Below, in pieces: positions 1 through 7,588 of a DNA stretch of 11,884 nt. The notes under the pieces were generated by a model. It saw only the letters and a program-made list of their open reading frames with translations. It ran no database searches and was not told where the DNA came from. The stretch lies in NCBI GenBank assembly GCA_029881635.1, contig JAOUMG010000019.1:1-11884 (forward strand), given 5' to 3'. The DNA is from Paracoccaceae bacterium (GTDB taxonomy: Bacteria; Pseudomonadota; Alphaproteobacteria; Rhodobacterales; Rhodobacteraceae). Every line of letters starts with the position of its first letter. Position 1 is the stretch's first letter. The position numbers and the translations under genes were made by a program.

Positions 1-2026
1 CCTTGCGCAATACACCAATACTCCTTGCCTGGTGGACAGCAGTGAAGGTCCGGGCAAAGGGCTCCTGCTCAGGGACAAGGATGACAAGCTTTTGGTCATC
101 GACCGGATAACCGGCAAGCCTGCACCTTTCGACCAGAAAGGCGTGCGCCCCGATCTGGGCGCCACGCATAAGGGCCACCGGACCGTGTTCCAGCATATGG
201 CCGAACGGTACCTTGCGCCCGAATATGCCCCCCAGGCGGTGGCAGCGCGTGTTGGCATCCCGGCCGAGCGCATTCGCAACATCGCGGCGGAACTGGCGCG
301 GGTGGCTTTCGACGAAGCCATCACCATCGAACAACCCTGGACGGATTTCCGGGGTGAAAAGCACGAGAATATGACCGGCCGCCCGGTATCGTTTCACGCC
401 ATGCGCGGTGTGTCGGCCCATTCGAACGGTTTCCAGACCTGCCGGGCGCTGCATCTGTTGCAGATGATATTAGGGTCAGTGGAAACACCCGGTGGCTTCC
501 GGTTCAAGCCGCCCTATCCCAAACCCTACGACGCGCATCCGACACCACATTGCAAATCATCGCCGGGATCGCCGCTCAATGGTCCTCATCTGGGTTTTCC
601 GCGCGGGCCGGAACACCTGGCGCTGAAGGATGACGGAACACCTGCGCGGATCGACAAGGCCTTTACCTGGGAAAATCCCATGTCGGCACATGGGATGATG
701 CATATGGTCATCGCCAATGCCCATGCCGGCGATCCCTACAAGATCGACACGCTGTTCCTTTATATGGCGAACATGGCGTGGAATTCCTCGATGAATACCG
801 CCGCCGTGATGGAGATGCTGACTGACAAGGATGACAAGGGCGACTACAAGATCCCGCATATCATCTATTCGGATGCCTATGCCTCCGAAATGGTCGCCTA
901 TGCCGATCTGATCCTGCCCGACACGACCTATCTGGAACGTCACGACTGTATCAGCCTGCTCGACCGTCCCATCTGCGAGGCCGAAGCCGCCGCCGATGCC
1001 ATTCGCTGGCCGGTGATCGAGCCTGACCGAGAGGTTCGCGGGTTTCAGTCGGTGCTGGTCGACCTTGGCCATCGTCTCGGACTGGTCGGGTTTGTGAACG
1101 AAGACGGCAGCGCCAAGTACAAGGATTACGCCGATTACATCGTCCGCCACGAACGCCGTCCCGGTGTGGGCCCCTTGATGGGGTTTCGGGGCAACGGCAC
1201 CGAAACCGGGCGCGGGGCCCCCAACCCCAACCAGCTTGATCAATATATCAAGAATGGTGGCTTTTTCGCCGAGCATATCCCCCCCGAGGCGACATTCTAC
1301 AAACCGTGGAATGCGGCCTATCAGGATTGGGCTGTCTCTATCGGGCTCTTTGACAAACCGCAGCCCTATCTCTTTTCGATCTGGTCAGAACCGATGCGGC
1401 GCTTTCAACTTGCCGCCGAAGGCCACGGCGACCGGCAGCCGCCCGATGGCATGCGTGACCGCCTGAAGATGTTCATGGATCCATTGCCCATCTGGTACGC
1501 CCCGTTCGGCGAAGAGGCAGAAACGGGTTATCCGGTCCACGCCCTGACACAGCGCCCCATGGCCATGTATCATTCATGGGGGTCGCAAAACGCCTGGCTG
1601 CGCCAGATACATGGGCAAAACCCTTTATATGTCCCGACAAAGATCTGGAACGAGAATGGGTTTTCGGAGGGCGACTGGGCACGGGTGACATCGCCGTCCG
1701 GGGAAATCACCGTGCCTGTTGCCCTGATGGCTGCCCTGAATGAAAATACCGTCTGGACCTGGAATGCCATCGGCAAGCGCAAAGGGGCCTGGGCCTTGGA
1801 TGATGCCGCGCCCGAAGCGACCCGTGGCTTTTTGCTCAACCATCTCATCAGCGAACTCCTGCCCCCAAAAGGCGACGGATTGCGCTGGTCGAACTCTGAT
1901 CCGATCACTGGGCAGGCCGCGTGGTTCGATCTGCGGGTAAAGATCGAAAAGGTCGCCGCCCCGGCCCAGGCGCTCCCTGCATTCGAACCGATCAAATCAC
2001 CCGTGGGCAAGGGAGGCCGGTCATGA
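1..2026 (+). CDS. soeA: Molybdopterin oxidoreductase catalytic subunit, likely sulfite dehydrogenase SoeA (5' partial)
   Basis: This is the C-terminal part of a DMSO-reductase-family molybdoenzyme. The frame is open to the window edge, with full codons from position 2, so about 674 residues are visible; the GTG at 32 is internal. The family is usually about 950-1000 residues, so the N-terminal Fe-S cluster and the Mo-ligand region lie upstream and cannot be checked. Visible features are the family-like segment QYTNTPCLV at the very start, a central Mo-bisMGD region, and a C-terminal cofactor-binding domain from about position 1530 (TQRPMAMYHSWGSQNAW, then the GDWARVTSPSGE turn). The stop overlaps the next start (ATGA at 2023-2026), so translation is probably coupled to the ferredoxin subunit. 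SoeABC oxidises sulfite to sulfate and passes electrons to the quinone pool. The SoeA call rests on this catalytic/ferredoxin/DmsC-type gene set; a DmsA- or PsrA-like reductase is the alternative. Confidence 0.72.
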   Translation, partial: LAQYTNTPCLVDSSEGPGKGLLLRDKDDKLLVIDRITGKPAPFDQKGVRPDLGATHKGHRTVFQHMAERYLAPEYAPQAVAARVGIPAERIRNIAAELARVAFDEAITIEQPWTDFRGEKHENMTGRPVSFHAMRGVSAHSNGFQTCRALHLLQMILGSVETPGGFRFKPPYPKPYDAHPTPHCKSSPGSPLNGPHLGFPRGPEHLALKDDGTPARIDKAFTWENPMSAHGMMHMVIANAHAGDPYKIDTLFLYMANMAWNSSMNTAAVMEMLTDKDDKGDYKIPHIIYSDAYASEMVAYADLILPDTTYLERHDCISLLDRPICEAEAAADAIRWPVIEPDREVRGFQSVLVDLGHRLGLVGFVNEDGSAKYKDYADYIVRHERRPGVGPLMGFRGNGTETGRGAPNPNQLDQYIKNGGFFAEHIPPEATFYKPWNAAYQDWAVSIGLFDKPQPYLFSIWSEPMRRFQLAAEGHGDRQPPDGMRDRLKMFMDPLPIWYAPFGEEAETGYPVHALTQRPMAMYHSWGSQNAWLRQIHGQNPLYVPTKIWNENGFSEGDWARVTSPSGEITVPVALMAALNENTVWTWNAIGKRKGAWALDDAAPEATRGFLLNHLISELLPPKGDGLRWSNSDPITGQAAWFDLRVKIEKVAAPAQALPAFEPIKSPVGKGGRS

Positions 2027-2760
2027 CCCAACTGCCTGCAAAAACCGAAAAGAAGCTCGGGCTGGTCATTGACCTTGATACCTGCGTCGGCTGCCATGCC
2101 TGCGTGACGGCCTGCAAGGGCTGGAACACGGCCAATTATGGCGCGCCGCTGTCGGATCAGGATGCCTACGGGGCCGATCCCAGCGGAACATTCCTCAACC
2201 GTGTCCATTCCTACGAAGTTCAGCCCGAAGCGGCCCCGGCCCAGATCATCAACTTTCCGCGCTCCTGCCTGCATTGCGAAGACGCTCCTTGTGTAACCGT
2301 GTGCCCGACCGGCGCGAGCTACAAGCGCAGCGAAGACGGGATTGTTCTGGTCAACGAAGATGCCTGCATTGGCTGCGGACTATGTGCCTGGGCCTGCCCC
2401 TATGGGGCGCGCGAACTCGATCAGGCCGCCGGTGTGATGAAGAAATGTACCCTCTGCGTCGACCGGATCTACAACGACAACCTGCCCGAAGAAGACCGGG
2501 AACCTGCCTGCGTGCGCACATGCCCCACCAATGCCCGGCATTTCGGCGACCTAGGTGACCCCGACAGTGCCGTCAGCAAACTGGTCAAGGAAAGGGGCGG
2601 CTTCGATCTGATGCCGGAATTGGGCACCAGACCGGTGAACAAATACCTGCCGCCGAGACCCAAGGACAAACCGGCCGAAGTGTCGGTGCTCGCCCCCTTG
2701 TTGGATATTGAGACCAAAGGTTTTGCCGGATGGCTTGACCGGTTGTTGGAGAAACTCTGA
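2023..2760 (+). CDS. soeB: Four-cluster ferredoxin subunit of molybdoenzyme, likely SoeB
   Basis: This 245-residue electron-transfer subunit belongs to the DmsB/PsrB/NrfC-type ferredoxins. Sixteen cysteines form four groups, each fit to hold part of a [4Fe-4S] set: C21/24/27/31, C82/85/90/94, C115/118/121/125 and C142/145/163/167. All four are intact, so four cubane clusters are expected, carrying electrons between the Mo subunit and the membrane anchor. No signal peptide is seen, which fits a cytoplasmic location. The ATG at 2023 is chosen because it overlaps the preceding stop and follows GGGAGG at 2011-2016; the longer reading from 1921 runs inside the upstream gene and adds residues unlike the family. 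The stop overlaps the next ATG by one base at 2760, so the three genes form one translational unit. The family call is secure; the substrate (sulfite) is inferred from the operon. Confidence 0.85.
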   Translation: MTQLPAKTEKKLGLVIDLDTCVGCHACVTACKGWNTANYGAPLSDQDAYGADPSGTFLNRVHSYEVQPEAAPAQIINFPRSCLHCEDAPCVTVCPTGASYKRSEDGIVLVNEDACIGCGLCAWACPYGARELDQAAGVMKKCTLCVDRIYNDNLPEEDREPACVRTCPTNARHFGDLGDPDSAVSKLVKERGGFDLMPELGTRPVNKYLPPRPKDKPAEVSVLAPLLDIETKGFAGWLDRLLEKL

Positions 2761-3635
2761 TGCATCCAGCCCCCTCAGTCATCATTTTCACCGTGCTTTC
2801 CGGGCTCGGGTTCGGCTTGCTGTTCTTTCTGTGCGCGGGTGTCGTGCGCCCATTCGGCCTTGATGCCTTTCTGGTATGGGGGTTTGCCTATGCGCTGGCC
2901 ATCATCGGCCTTGCTGCGTCAACATTTCATCTCGGCCAGCCCATGCGGGCCTGGCGCGCGTTTACCCAATGGCGCACCAGCTGGCTCAGCCGTGAAGCCT
3001 GGGCATCCGTTGCCTCATTGCTGATGTCAGCGCCCCTGGCATTGGCCGCGATATTCGGTGGTGCGCTGCCTGTGTTCTTTGAGATGGTCGCCGCGGCGAT
3101 GTGCCTGCTGACCATCTTCGCCACATCAATGATCTACACTCAGATCGCTGCCGTGCCGCGCTGGAACTTCTGGACCACGCCGGCGCTGTTCATCGTCTTC
3201 GCTCTGACCGGCGGGGCCATCCTGTCGGGCCTGACATTCCTGAGCCTCATCCTTTGCGGAACATTGGCGGCGGTGCTGTGGGTCTCCTTCAAGCTGGGCG
3301 ATGGCCGTTTTGCAGCGCGCGGGGCCACGATGGGCAGCGCCACCGGTCTTGGCGGGCTGGGGGCAGTGCGTCAGTTCGCGCCTGCCCATACCGGTTCAAA
3401 CTACCTGCTGCGCGAAATGATCCATGTGGTTGGCCGCAAGCATTCTCAACGGCTTCGGGTGCTGTCGATCCTCTGCGCGGCTGTGCTGCCCGCGTTGGTG
3501 TTTCTGGTTCTGCCGCTGGGAATTGGCGCGATAGCCATCGCACTTTGCCTGCACGTCATCGGCGCTTTCGCCGCCCGATGGCTCTTTTTCGCCGAGGCCG
3601 AACATGTCGTGGGGCTTTACTACGGCCAACGCTGA
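2760..3635 (+). CDS. soeC: DmsC-type membrane anchor subunit, likely SoeC
   Basis: This 291-residue polytopic membrane protein has about eight hydrophobic segments, near residues 6-28, 36-56, 82-102, 106-128, 138-158, 160-177, 233-253 and 256-277. The loop after the second helix reads HLGQPMRAWRAF followed by SWLSREAW (residues 57-81), a pattern typical of DmsC anchors. Anchors of this family hold the catalytic and ferredoxin subunits at the membrane and exchange electrons with quinone. In SoeABC the flow would be from sulfite to quinone. The ATG at 2760 overlaps the SoeB stop (TGATG) and has GGAG about 8 bases upstream. It is the last gene of the molybdoenzyme operon; 148 bases follow before the next gene. 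The DmsC family assignment is firm, and the specific Soe role is inferred from the gene set. Confidence 0.78.
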   Translation: MHPAPSVIIFTVLSGLGFGLLFFLCAGVVRPFGLDAFLVWGFAYALAIIGLAASTFHLGQPMRAWRAFTQWRTSWLSREAWASVASLLMSAPLALAAIFGGALPVFFEMVAAAMCLLTIFATSMIYTQIAAVPRWNFWTTPALFIVFALTGGAILSGLTFLSLILCGTLAAVLWVSFKLGDGRFAARGATMGSATGLGGLGAVRQFAPAHTGSNYLLREMIHVVGRKHSQRLRVLSILCAAVLPALVFLVLPLGIGAIAIALCLHVIGAFAARWLFFAEAEHVVGLYYGQR

Positions 3636-3783
3636 GGTTTTGGGGCCAATCTGCCGTTTGGACTTAGGGTGCTATTTTTTTGCTTGTAGGTCTTTTCAAG
3701 ACGCTGGAACCTGCCAGGGTTACCGTCACAAATAACTGCGCCAGACAACTCGCGCCTACAATCAGCAATCGGAGCAGCGCCCC
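3636..3783 (+). promoter_or_regulatory. Intergenic region, candidate control region for the enolase/transporter genes
   Basis: This 148-base gap separates the molybdoenzyme genes from the enolase-family gene and contains no convincing coding sequence. A run of seven T lies at 3675-3681, but no strong hairpin precedes it, so it is not a clear terminator. Downstream are small inverted repeats: GTCTT-TTC-AAGAC at 3690-3702, CTGG-N6-CCAG at 3704-3717 and AACC-N6-GGTT at 3708-3721, the last two overlapping. TACAAT at 3757-3762 resembles a -10 element but no matching -35 is seen. GGAG at 3771-3774 is a good ribosome-binding site for the ATG at 3784. A promoter or operator here is plausible from position but unproven. 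Confidence 0.35.
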
Positions 3784-4893
3784 ATGACGAAAATCTCGCG
3801 TGTTGAAACCTTCACGGATGAATTCGTGTGCTTCGTGCGCGTGACTGCCGATGATGGGGCGATTGGCTGGGGCCAGTGTTCGACCTACAATGCCGATATC
3901 ACGGCGACCATTTTCCACCGCCAGGTGGCACCCTGGGCCTTGGGTGCGGATACCGGGGATATTCTGGGCCTTGTCCGCAGGATCGAGGAAAAAGAGCACA
4001 AGTTCCCCGGAAGCTATCGCTGTCGGGCGCTGGCCGGTCTTGACACCGCGCTTTGGGATATGCGCGGCCGCCGCGAGGGCAAGCCGGTCGTGGAACTGCT
4101 TGGCGGGGCGCCGCACGCGCTGCGCGCCTATGCCTCTTCGATGAAACGCGACATCACGCCAAAGGATGAAGCCGCACGATTTGTGAAGCTGCGCGACGAC
4201 TTCGGCTTTGATGCTTTCAAGTGGCGTGTGGGGGCCGAATGCGGCCATGATCAGGATGAATGGCCGGGGCGCACCGAAGAGGTCGTACCCGTCGTGTCGC
4301 GCGCCTTGGGTGACGGGATCGCCAAGTTGGTCGACGGCAATTCCGGGTTCAGCCCCAGACGCGCCATTGAGGTCGGGCACCTGCTTGAGGCCGCGGGCAT
4401 CGGCCATTTCGAAGAGCCTTGCCCCTATTGGGAACTGGAACAGACCAAAGAGGTCACCGACGCGCTGACGCTTGATGTCACCGGCGGTGAGCAGGATTGG
4501 GATCTCGCGACCTGGAAACGCATGATCGACATGCGGGCGGTCGATATCGTTCAGCCCGATGTGATGTATATGGGGGGGATATCTCGCACGCTTCTGGTTG
4601 CGGAAATGGCCGCAAATGCGGGCTTGCCCTGTACGCCGCACAGTGCGAACCTGTCACTGGTTACGATCTGTACAATGCACTTGCTGGGTGCCATCCCGAA
4701 TGCTGGCAAGTATCTGGAGTTTTCGATTGAAGGCGTTGACTACTATCCTTGGCAGATCGGCTTGTTTCAGGGCGACCCATTCGCAGTTCATGACGGAACT
4801 GTTCGCATTCCCGACGGCCCCGGCTGGGGTGTCGAGATCAACCCCGATTGGCTCGATCGGGCGCGATACCAAAAGAGCGATCATTTGACTTGA
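3784..4893 (+). CDS. Enolase superfamily protein, mandelate racemase type (probable acid-sugar dehydratase, racemase or cycloisomerase)
   Basis: This 369-residue cytoplasmic enzyme has an N-terminal capping domain (about 1-115) and a TIM-barrel domain. Metal ligands are visible as D184 (VDGNSG), E211 (FEEP) and E236 (GGEQDW). The mandelate-racemase-type dyad is D259 (QPDVMYMGG) with H286 (TPHSANL), plus E312 (YLEFSIEG). The usual K-x-K on the second strand is here K146-W-R148, so the second lysine is replaced by arginine. The chemistry is Mg-dependent removal of a proton next to a carboxylate. His rather than Lys on the late strands argues against a dipeptide epimerase, despite the peptide-type importer next door. 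GGAG at 3771-3774 supports the ATG at 3784. Fifty bases separate it from the binding-protein gene, so it is probably co-transcribed with the transporter and acts on the imported compound. The substrate is unknown. Confidence 0.85.
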   Translation: MTKISRVETFTDEFVCFVRVTADDGAIGWGQCSTYNADITATIFHRQVAPWALGADTGDILGLVRRIEEKEHKFPGSYRCRALAGLDTALWDMRGRREGKPVVELLGGAPHALRAYASSMKRDITPKDEAARFVKLRDDFGFDAFKWRVGAECGHDQDEWPGRTEEVVPVVSRALGDGIAKLVDGNSGFSPRRAIEVGHLLEAAGIGHFEEPCPYWELEQTKEVTDALTLDVTGGEQDWDLATWKRMIDMRAVDIVQPDVMYMGGISRTLLVAEMAANAGLPCTPHSANLSLVTICTMHLLGAIPNAGKYLEFSIEGVDYYPWQIGLFQGDPFAVHDGTVRIPDGPGWGVEINPDWLDRARYQKSDHLT

Positions 4894-4931
4894 CCGAACC
4901 ACTCTCAATGACTCAACATTAAGAAAACAAC

Positions 4932-4938
4932 AAGGAGG
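4932..4938 (+). promoter_or_regulatory. Strong ribosome-binding site of the binding-protein gene
   Basis: AAGGAGG ends five bases before the ATG at 4944. It is the closest match to the anti-Shine-Dalgarno consensus in the window and fits high expression of a periplasmic binding protein. It also fixes the start that places the twin-arginine motif at residues 11-17. The rest of the 50-base gap (4894-4943) shows no clear promoter or terminator. Confidence 0.75.
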
Positions 4939-4943
4939 ATACG

Positions 4944-6512
4944 ATGTTCAATTCACATAATGACGGCGGCCTAAGCCGCCGCGGTCTACTCAAGGGGGCC
5001 ACCGCGCTTAGTGCGTCCGCCTTGATCCTACCCGCAGGCATGCGTAGTGCTGCGGCGGCTGAGCCGAAAAAGGGCGGCACCTTGCGCATCGCCATCACCG
5101 GCGGTTCAACCACTGACAGCCTTGATCCGGCAACCTGGTCGGAACTCTTCGTTCAGGTCTTCGCGGCCTGCCGCGTCAACTACCTGACGGAAATCGCGGC
5201 TGACGGTTCGCTGGTCGGCGAACTGGCCGAAAGCTGGGAAGCCAGCGCTGACGCGGCGACCTGGCGTTTCAAGATCCGCAGCGGCGTGACCTTCCACAGC
5301 GGCAAGTCGCTGACCCCGGAAGATGTCGTGGCCTCGATCAACCACCACCGCGGCGAAGACAGCAAATCGGCCGCCAAGCCGATCGTCGAGCAGATCACGA
5401 ATATCGAAATCGACGGCGAAAACGTGGTCTTCACGCTCACGGCCGGCAATGCCGACTTCCCGTTCGTGATGTCGGATTATCACCTGGCCATCCTGCCGAG
5501 TGCCGATGGCAAGATCGACGCGACATCCGGTGACGGCACCGGCGGCTACATCATCGACAGCTGGGAAGCGGGCGTTAACGCCAAGGTCAAGCGCAACCCG
5601 AACTACTGGAAAGAGGGCCGCGCCCATTTCGATGCGATCGAACTTTACTCGATCCTCGATTCTGCCGCGCGCCAGAACGCACTGATCACCGGCGAGGTCG
5701 ATGTTATCGACAAGGTTGATACCAACACCGTCGGCCTTCTTTCGCGCGCCCCAGGCATCAAGATCCTCGCCACGACCGGCACCCAGCACTTCGTCTTCCC
5801 GATGGACTACCGGGCAGCGCCCTTCAGCGACAACAACGTACGTCTGGCGCTGAAATACGCGCTCGACCGGGAAGAAATGGTTGAGAAGATCCTCGGCGGC
5901 TACGGCGCCGTGGGCAACGACCACCCGATCGGACCGGGCGACCAGTTCTTTGCCGCCGATCTGGAACAGCACGCCTACGACCCGGACAAGGCCAAGTTCC
6001 ACCTGAAAGAGGCGGGCATGGATTCGCTCAACGTCCAGCTTTCGGCGGCCGATGCGGCCTTCGCAGGCGCGGTCGATGCGGCGGTGCTCTTCTCCGAAAA
6101 GGCGGCAGCGGCCGGCATCAACATCGAAGTGGTGCGCGAACCGAACGATGCCTATTGGGACAATGTCTGGATGAAGAAGCCGTTCTGCGCCTCCTACTGG
6201 GGCGGGCGTCCGACGCCGGACTGGATGTTCACCACGGCCTATGCCGCCGGTGTTCCGTGGAACGAAAGTTTCTGGGACAATGGTCGGTTCAACGAACTGC
6301 TGCTTTCGGCGCGCTCGGAGCTCGACTTTGCCAAGCGCAAGGACATGTATCACGAGATGCAGATGATCTGTCAGAAAGAGGGTTCGACCATCACGCCGAT
6401 GTTCGCAAGCTACGTCATGGCGCATTCCGACAAAGTGGCCACACCAGATGTCGTCGCGACGAACTGGGGCCTCGACGGCTTCCGCTGCGTCGAACGCTGG
6501 TGGTTCGCCTAA
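4944..6512 (+). CDS. Family-5 ABC transporter substrate-binding protein, Tat-exported
   Basis: This 522-residue periplasmic solute-binding protein belongs to the DppA/OppA/NikA class (SBP_bac_5). The N-terminus carries a twin-arginine signal, SRRGLLKG at 11-18, then a hydrophobic stretch and a likely cleavage after A39 (AAA before EPKKGG). This indicates export in folded form by the Tat pathway. The mature protein begins with the typical GGTLRIA segment. The family signature lies at about 94-128: LAESWE, then TWRFKIRSGVTFHSG and LTPEDV. KRNPNYW at 216-222 is also characteristic. It would capture the ligand and deliver it to the two permeases encoded downstream. No lipobox cysteine is seen. 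Ligands of this family include peptides, opines, sugar oligomers, nickel chelates and polyamine-like compounds, and the sequence alone does not choose among them. The enolase-family neighbour hints at a carboxylated ligand. Confidence 0.92.
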   Translation: MFNSHNDGGLSRRGLLKGATALSASALILPAGMRSAAAAEPKKGGTLRIAITGGSTTDSLDPATWSELFVQVFAACRVNYLTEIAADGSLVGELAESWEASADAATWRFKIRSGVTFHSGKSLTPEDVVASINHHRGEDSKSAAKPIVEQITNIEIDGENVVFTLTAGNADFPFVMSDYHLAILPSADGKIDATSGDGTGGYIIDSWEAGVNAKVKRNPNYWKEGRAHFDAIELYSILDSAARQNALITGEVDVIDKVDTNTVGLLSRAPGIKILATTGTQHFVFPMDYRAAPFSDNNVRLALKYALDREEMVEKILGGYGAVGNDHPIGPGDQFFAADLEQHAYDPDKAKFHLKEAGMDSLNVQLSAADAAFAGAVDAAVLFSEKAAAAGINIEVVREPNDAYWDNVWMKKPFCASYWGGRPTPDWMFTTAYAAGVPWNESFWDNGRFNELLLSARSELDFAKRKDMYHEMQMICQKEGSTITPMFASYVMAHSDKVATPDVVATNWGLDGFRCVERWWFA

Positions 6513-6520
6513 AAAATACC

Positions 6521-6547
6521 GGCCCCGGCGTGTCATGCGCCGGGGCC
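6521..6547 (+). terminator. Strong GC hairpin between binding-protein and permease genes (attenuator or mRNA stabiliser)
   Basis: A perfect 10-bp stem, GGCCCCGGCG paired with CGCCGGGGCC, encloses the 7-base loop TGTCATG. It starts 8 bases after the stop of the binding-protein gene. No T-run follows directly (AACTGCCCTTTA), so it is not a classical full terminator. A smaller GCCC-TTTA-GGGC repeat follows at 6552-6563. In binding-protein operons, hairpins at this place are known to protect the upstream mRNA and reduce expression of the permeases; that role is inferred here from position and structure. Confidence 0.7.
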
Positions 6548-6621
6548 AACTGCCCTTTAGGGCCAAATCGGACCAGTTAATTGGCACCGGATAATCAAAA
6601 ACATGAACAGGGGGCTGATAC

Positions 6622-7575
6622 GTGTCTGTCATTTGGACAATGATCGCCAAGCGCTTGGGCCTGGGGCTTTTGACGCTTTTCATCATATCGCTGATCATTT
6701 TCGGTGCTACCGAGCTTTTGCCCGGCGACCTCGCCAAAAGCATACTCGGCCAGTCGGCGACGCCGGAAACGGTTGCGGCCTTCCGGCGTGAACTCGGGCT
6801 CGATCTGCCGGCCCACACCCGTTACCTCAATTGGCTCTTCGGCGCACTTCAGGGCGATTTCGGAACGTCGCTGGCGAACAAACGCCCCATTTCCGATCTG
6901 ATCGCCACGCGGCTGGGCAACACGCTCTTTCTCGCGCTTTATGCGGCGGCAATTTCCGTGCCCCTGTCGTTGACCCTCGGCGTTCTTGCCGCGCTATATC
7001 GCAACTCGATCTTTGATCGCGCGGTCAATGCGCTGGCGCTGACGTCGATTTCATTCCCTGAGTTTTTCGTCGCCTATATCCTGATCTTCGTTCTCGCCCA
7101 GTCGGGGCTTTTCCCGTCGATGGCACAGGTGGATGCGCGCACGGGTTTTGCTGAGATGCTTTACCGCACATTCCTGCCGGCCCTGACGCTGACGCTCGTC
7201 GTCACCGCGCATATGATGCGGATGACGCGCGCGGCGATTATCAACCTTCTCGCCTCTCCCTACATCGAAATGGCACGCCTGAAAGGGATTAAGCCGATGC
7301 GCGTGATCCTGCGCCACGCATTGCCGAACGCACTGGCGCCGATCATCACCGTTGTGGCACTGAACCTGGCCTATCTCATCACCGGTGTTGTCGTTGTAGA
7401 GGTTGTCTTCGTCTATCCCGGCCTCGGCCAGCTCATGGTTGACAGCGTCGCCAAGCGTGACTTTCCGGTAGTGCAGGCGGTCGCACTGATCTTCGCCGCA
7501 GCCTATGTGCTGCTGAACCTCACCGCAGACGTGCTGTCGACCTTGTCGAACCCACGCCTTGTCCATCGCAAGTGA
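6622..7575 (+). CDS. ABC transporter permease, DppB/OppB-like
   Basis: This 317-residue inner-membrane permease is of the DppB type. A first helix at about 10-30 is followed by a periplasmic domain containing LLPGD and the GDFGTSL segment (78-84), then five helices. The EAA loop that docks to the ATPase lies at about 215-237 (EMARLKGIKPMRVILRHALPN), and YPGLGQLM follows at 265-272. The GTG start at 6622 is chosen because an in-frame TGA lies at 6616-6618 and a G-rich ribosome-binding site (GGGGG, 6610-6614) precedes it; an ATG at 6640 is the only nearby alternative. It is separated from the binding-protein gene by 109 bases holding the hairpin, and the stop lies 13 bases before the start of the second permease. 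It forms half of the translocation pore. Confidence 0.92.
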   Translation: MSVIWTMIAKRLGLGLLTLFIISLIIFGATELLPGDLAKSILGQSATPETVAAFRRELGLDLPAHTRYLNWLFGALQGDFGTSLANKRPISDLIATRLGNTLFLALYAAAISVPLSLTLGVLAALYRNSIFDRAVNALALTSISFPEFFVAYILIFVLAQSGLFPSMAQVDARTGFAEMLYRTFLPALTLTLVVTAHMMRMTRAAIINLLASPYIEMARLKGIKPMRVILRHALPNALAPIITVVALNLAYLITGVVVVEVVFVYPGLGQLMVDSVAKRDFPVVQAVALIFAAAYVLLNLTADVLSTLSNPRLVHRK

Positions 7576-7588
7576 GGAGGACGCAGCA

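Noticed and set aside
557..1276. 239-residue open frame on the minus strand inside the molybdoenzyme gene
   Set aside because: Shadow frame of a clear oxidoreductase; no motif of its own.
1921..2022. Upstream start extending the ferredoxin subunit by 34 residues
   Set aside because: It lies inside the catalytic-subunit gene in another frame, and the ATG at 2023 has a ribosome site and the expected family N-terminus.
3675..3681. Run of seven T as a terminator of the molybdoenzyme operon
   Set aside because: The preceding bases form only a 4-bp CCAA/TTGG pairing separated from the T-run, so an intrinsic terminator is not supported.
3757..3762. TACAAT as a -10 promoter element for the enolase gene
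   Set aside because: No acceptable -35 hexamer at 16-18 bases upstream; kept only as a remark on the gap.
3664..4641. 325-residue open frame on the minus strand opposite the enolase-family gene
   Set aside because: No recognisable domain, and the + strand reading carries a full set of enolase-superfamily catalytic residues.
5106..6818. 570-residue open frame on the minus strand opposite the binding-protein gene
   Set aside because: It is longer than the gene it faces but its residues are dominated by Arg, His, Val, Asp and Gly in the way typical of GC-rich shadow frames. The + strand protein has a signal peptide, family motifs and a strong ribosome site.
7559..7588. Upstream start for the second permease
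   Set aside because: It overlaps the previous gene and lacks a ribosome site, while GAGGAGG sits at proper distance from the ATG at 7589.
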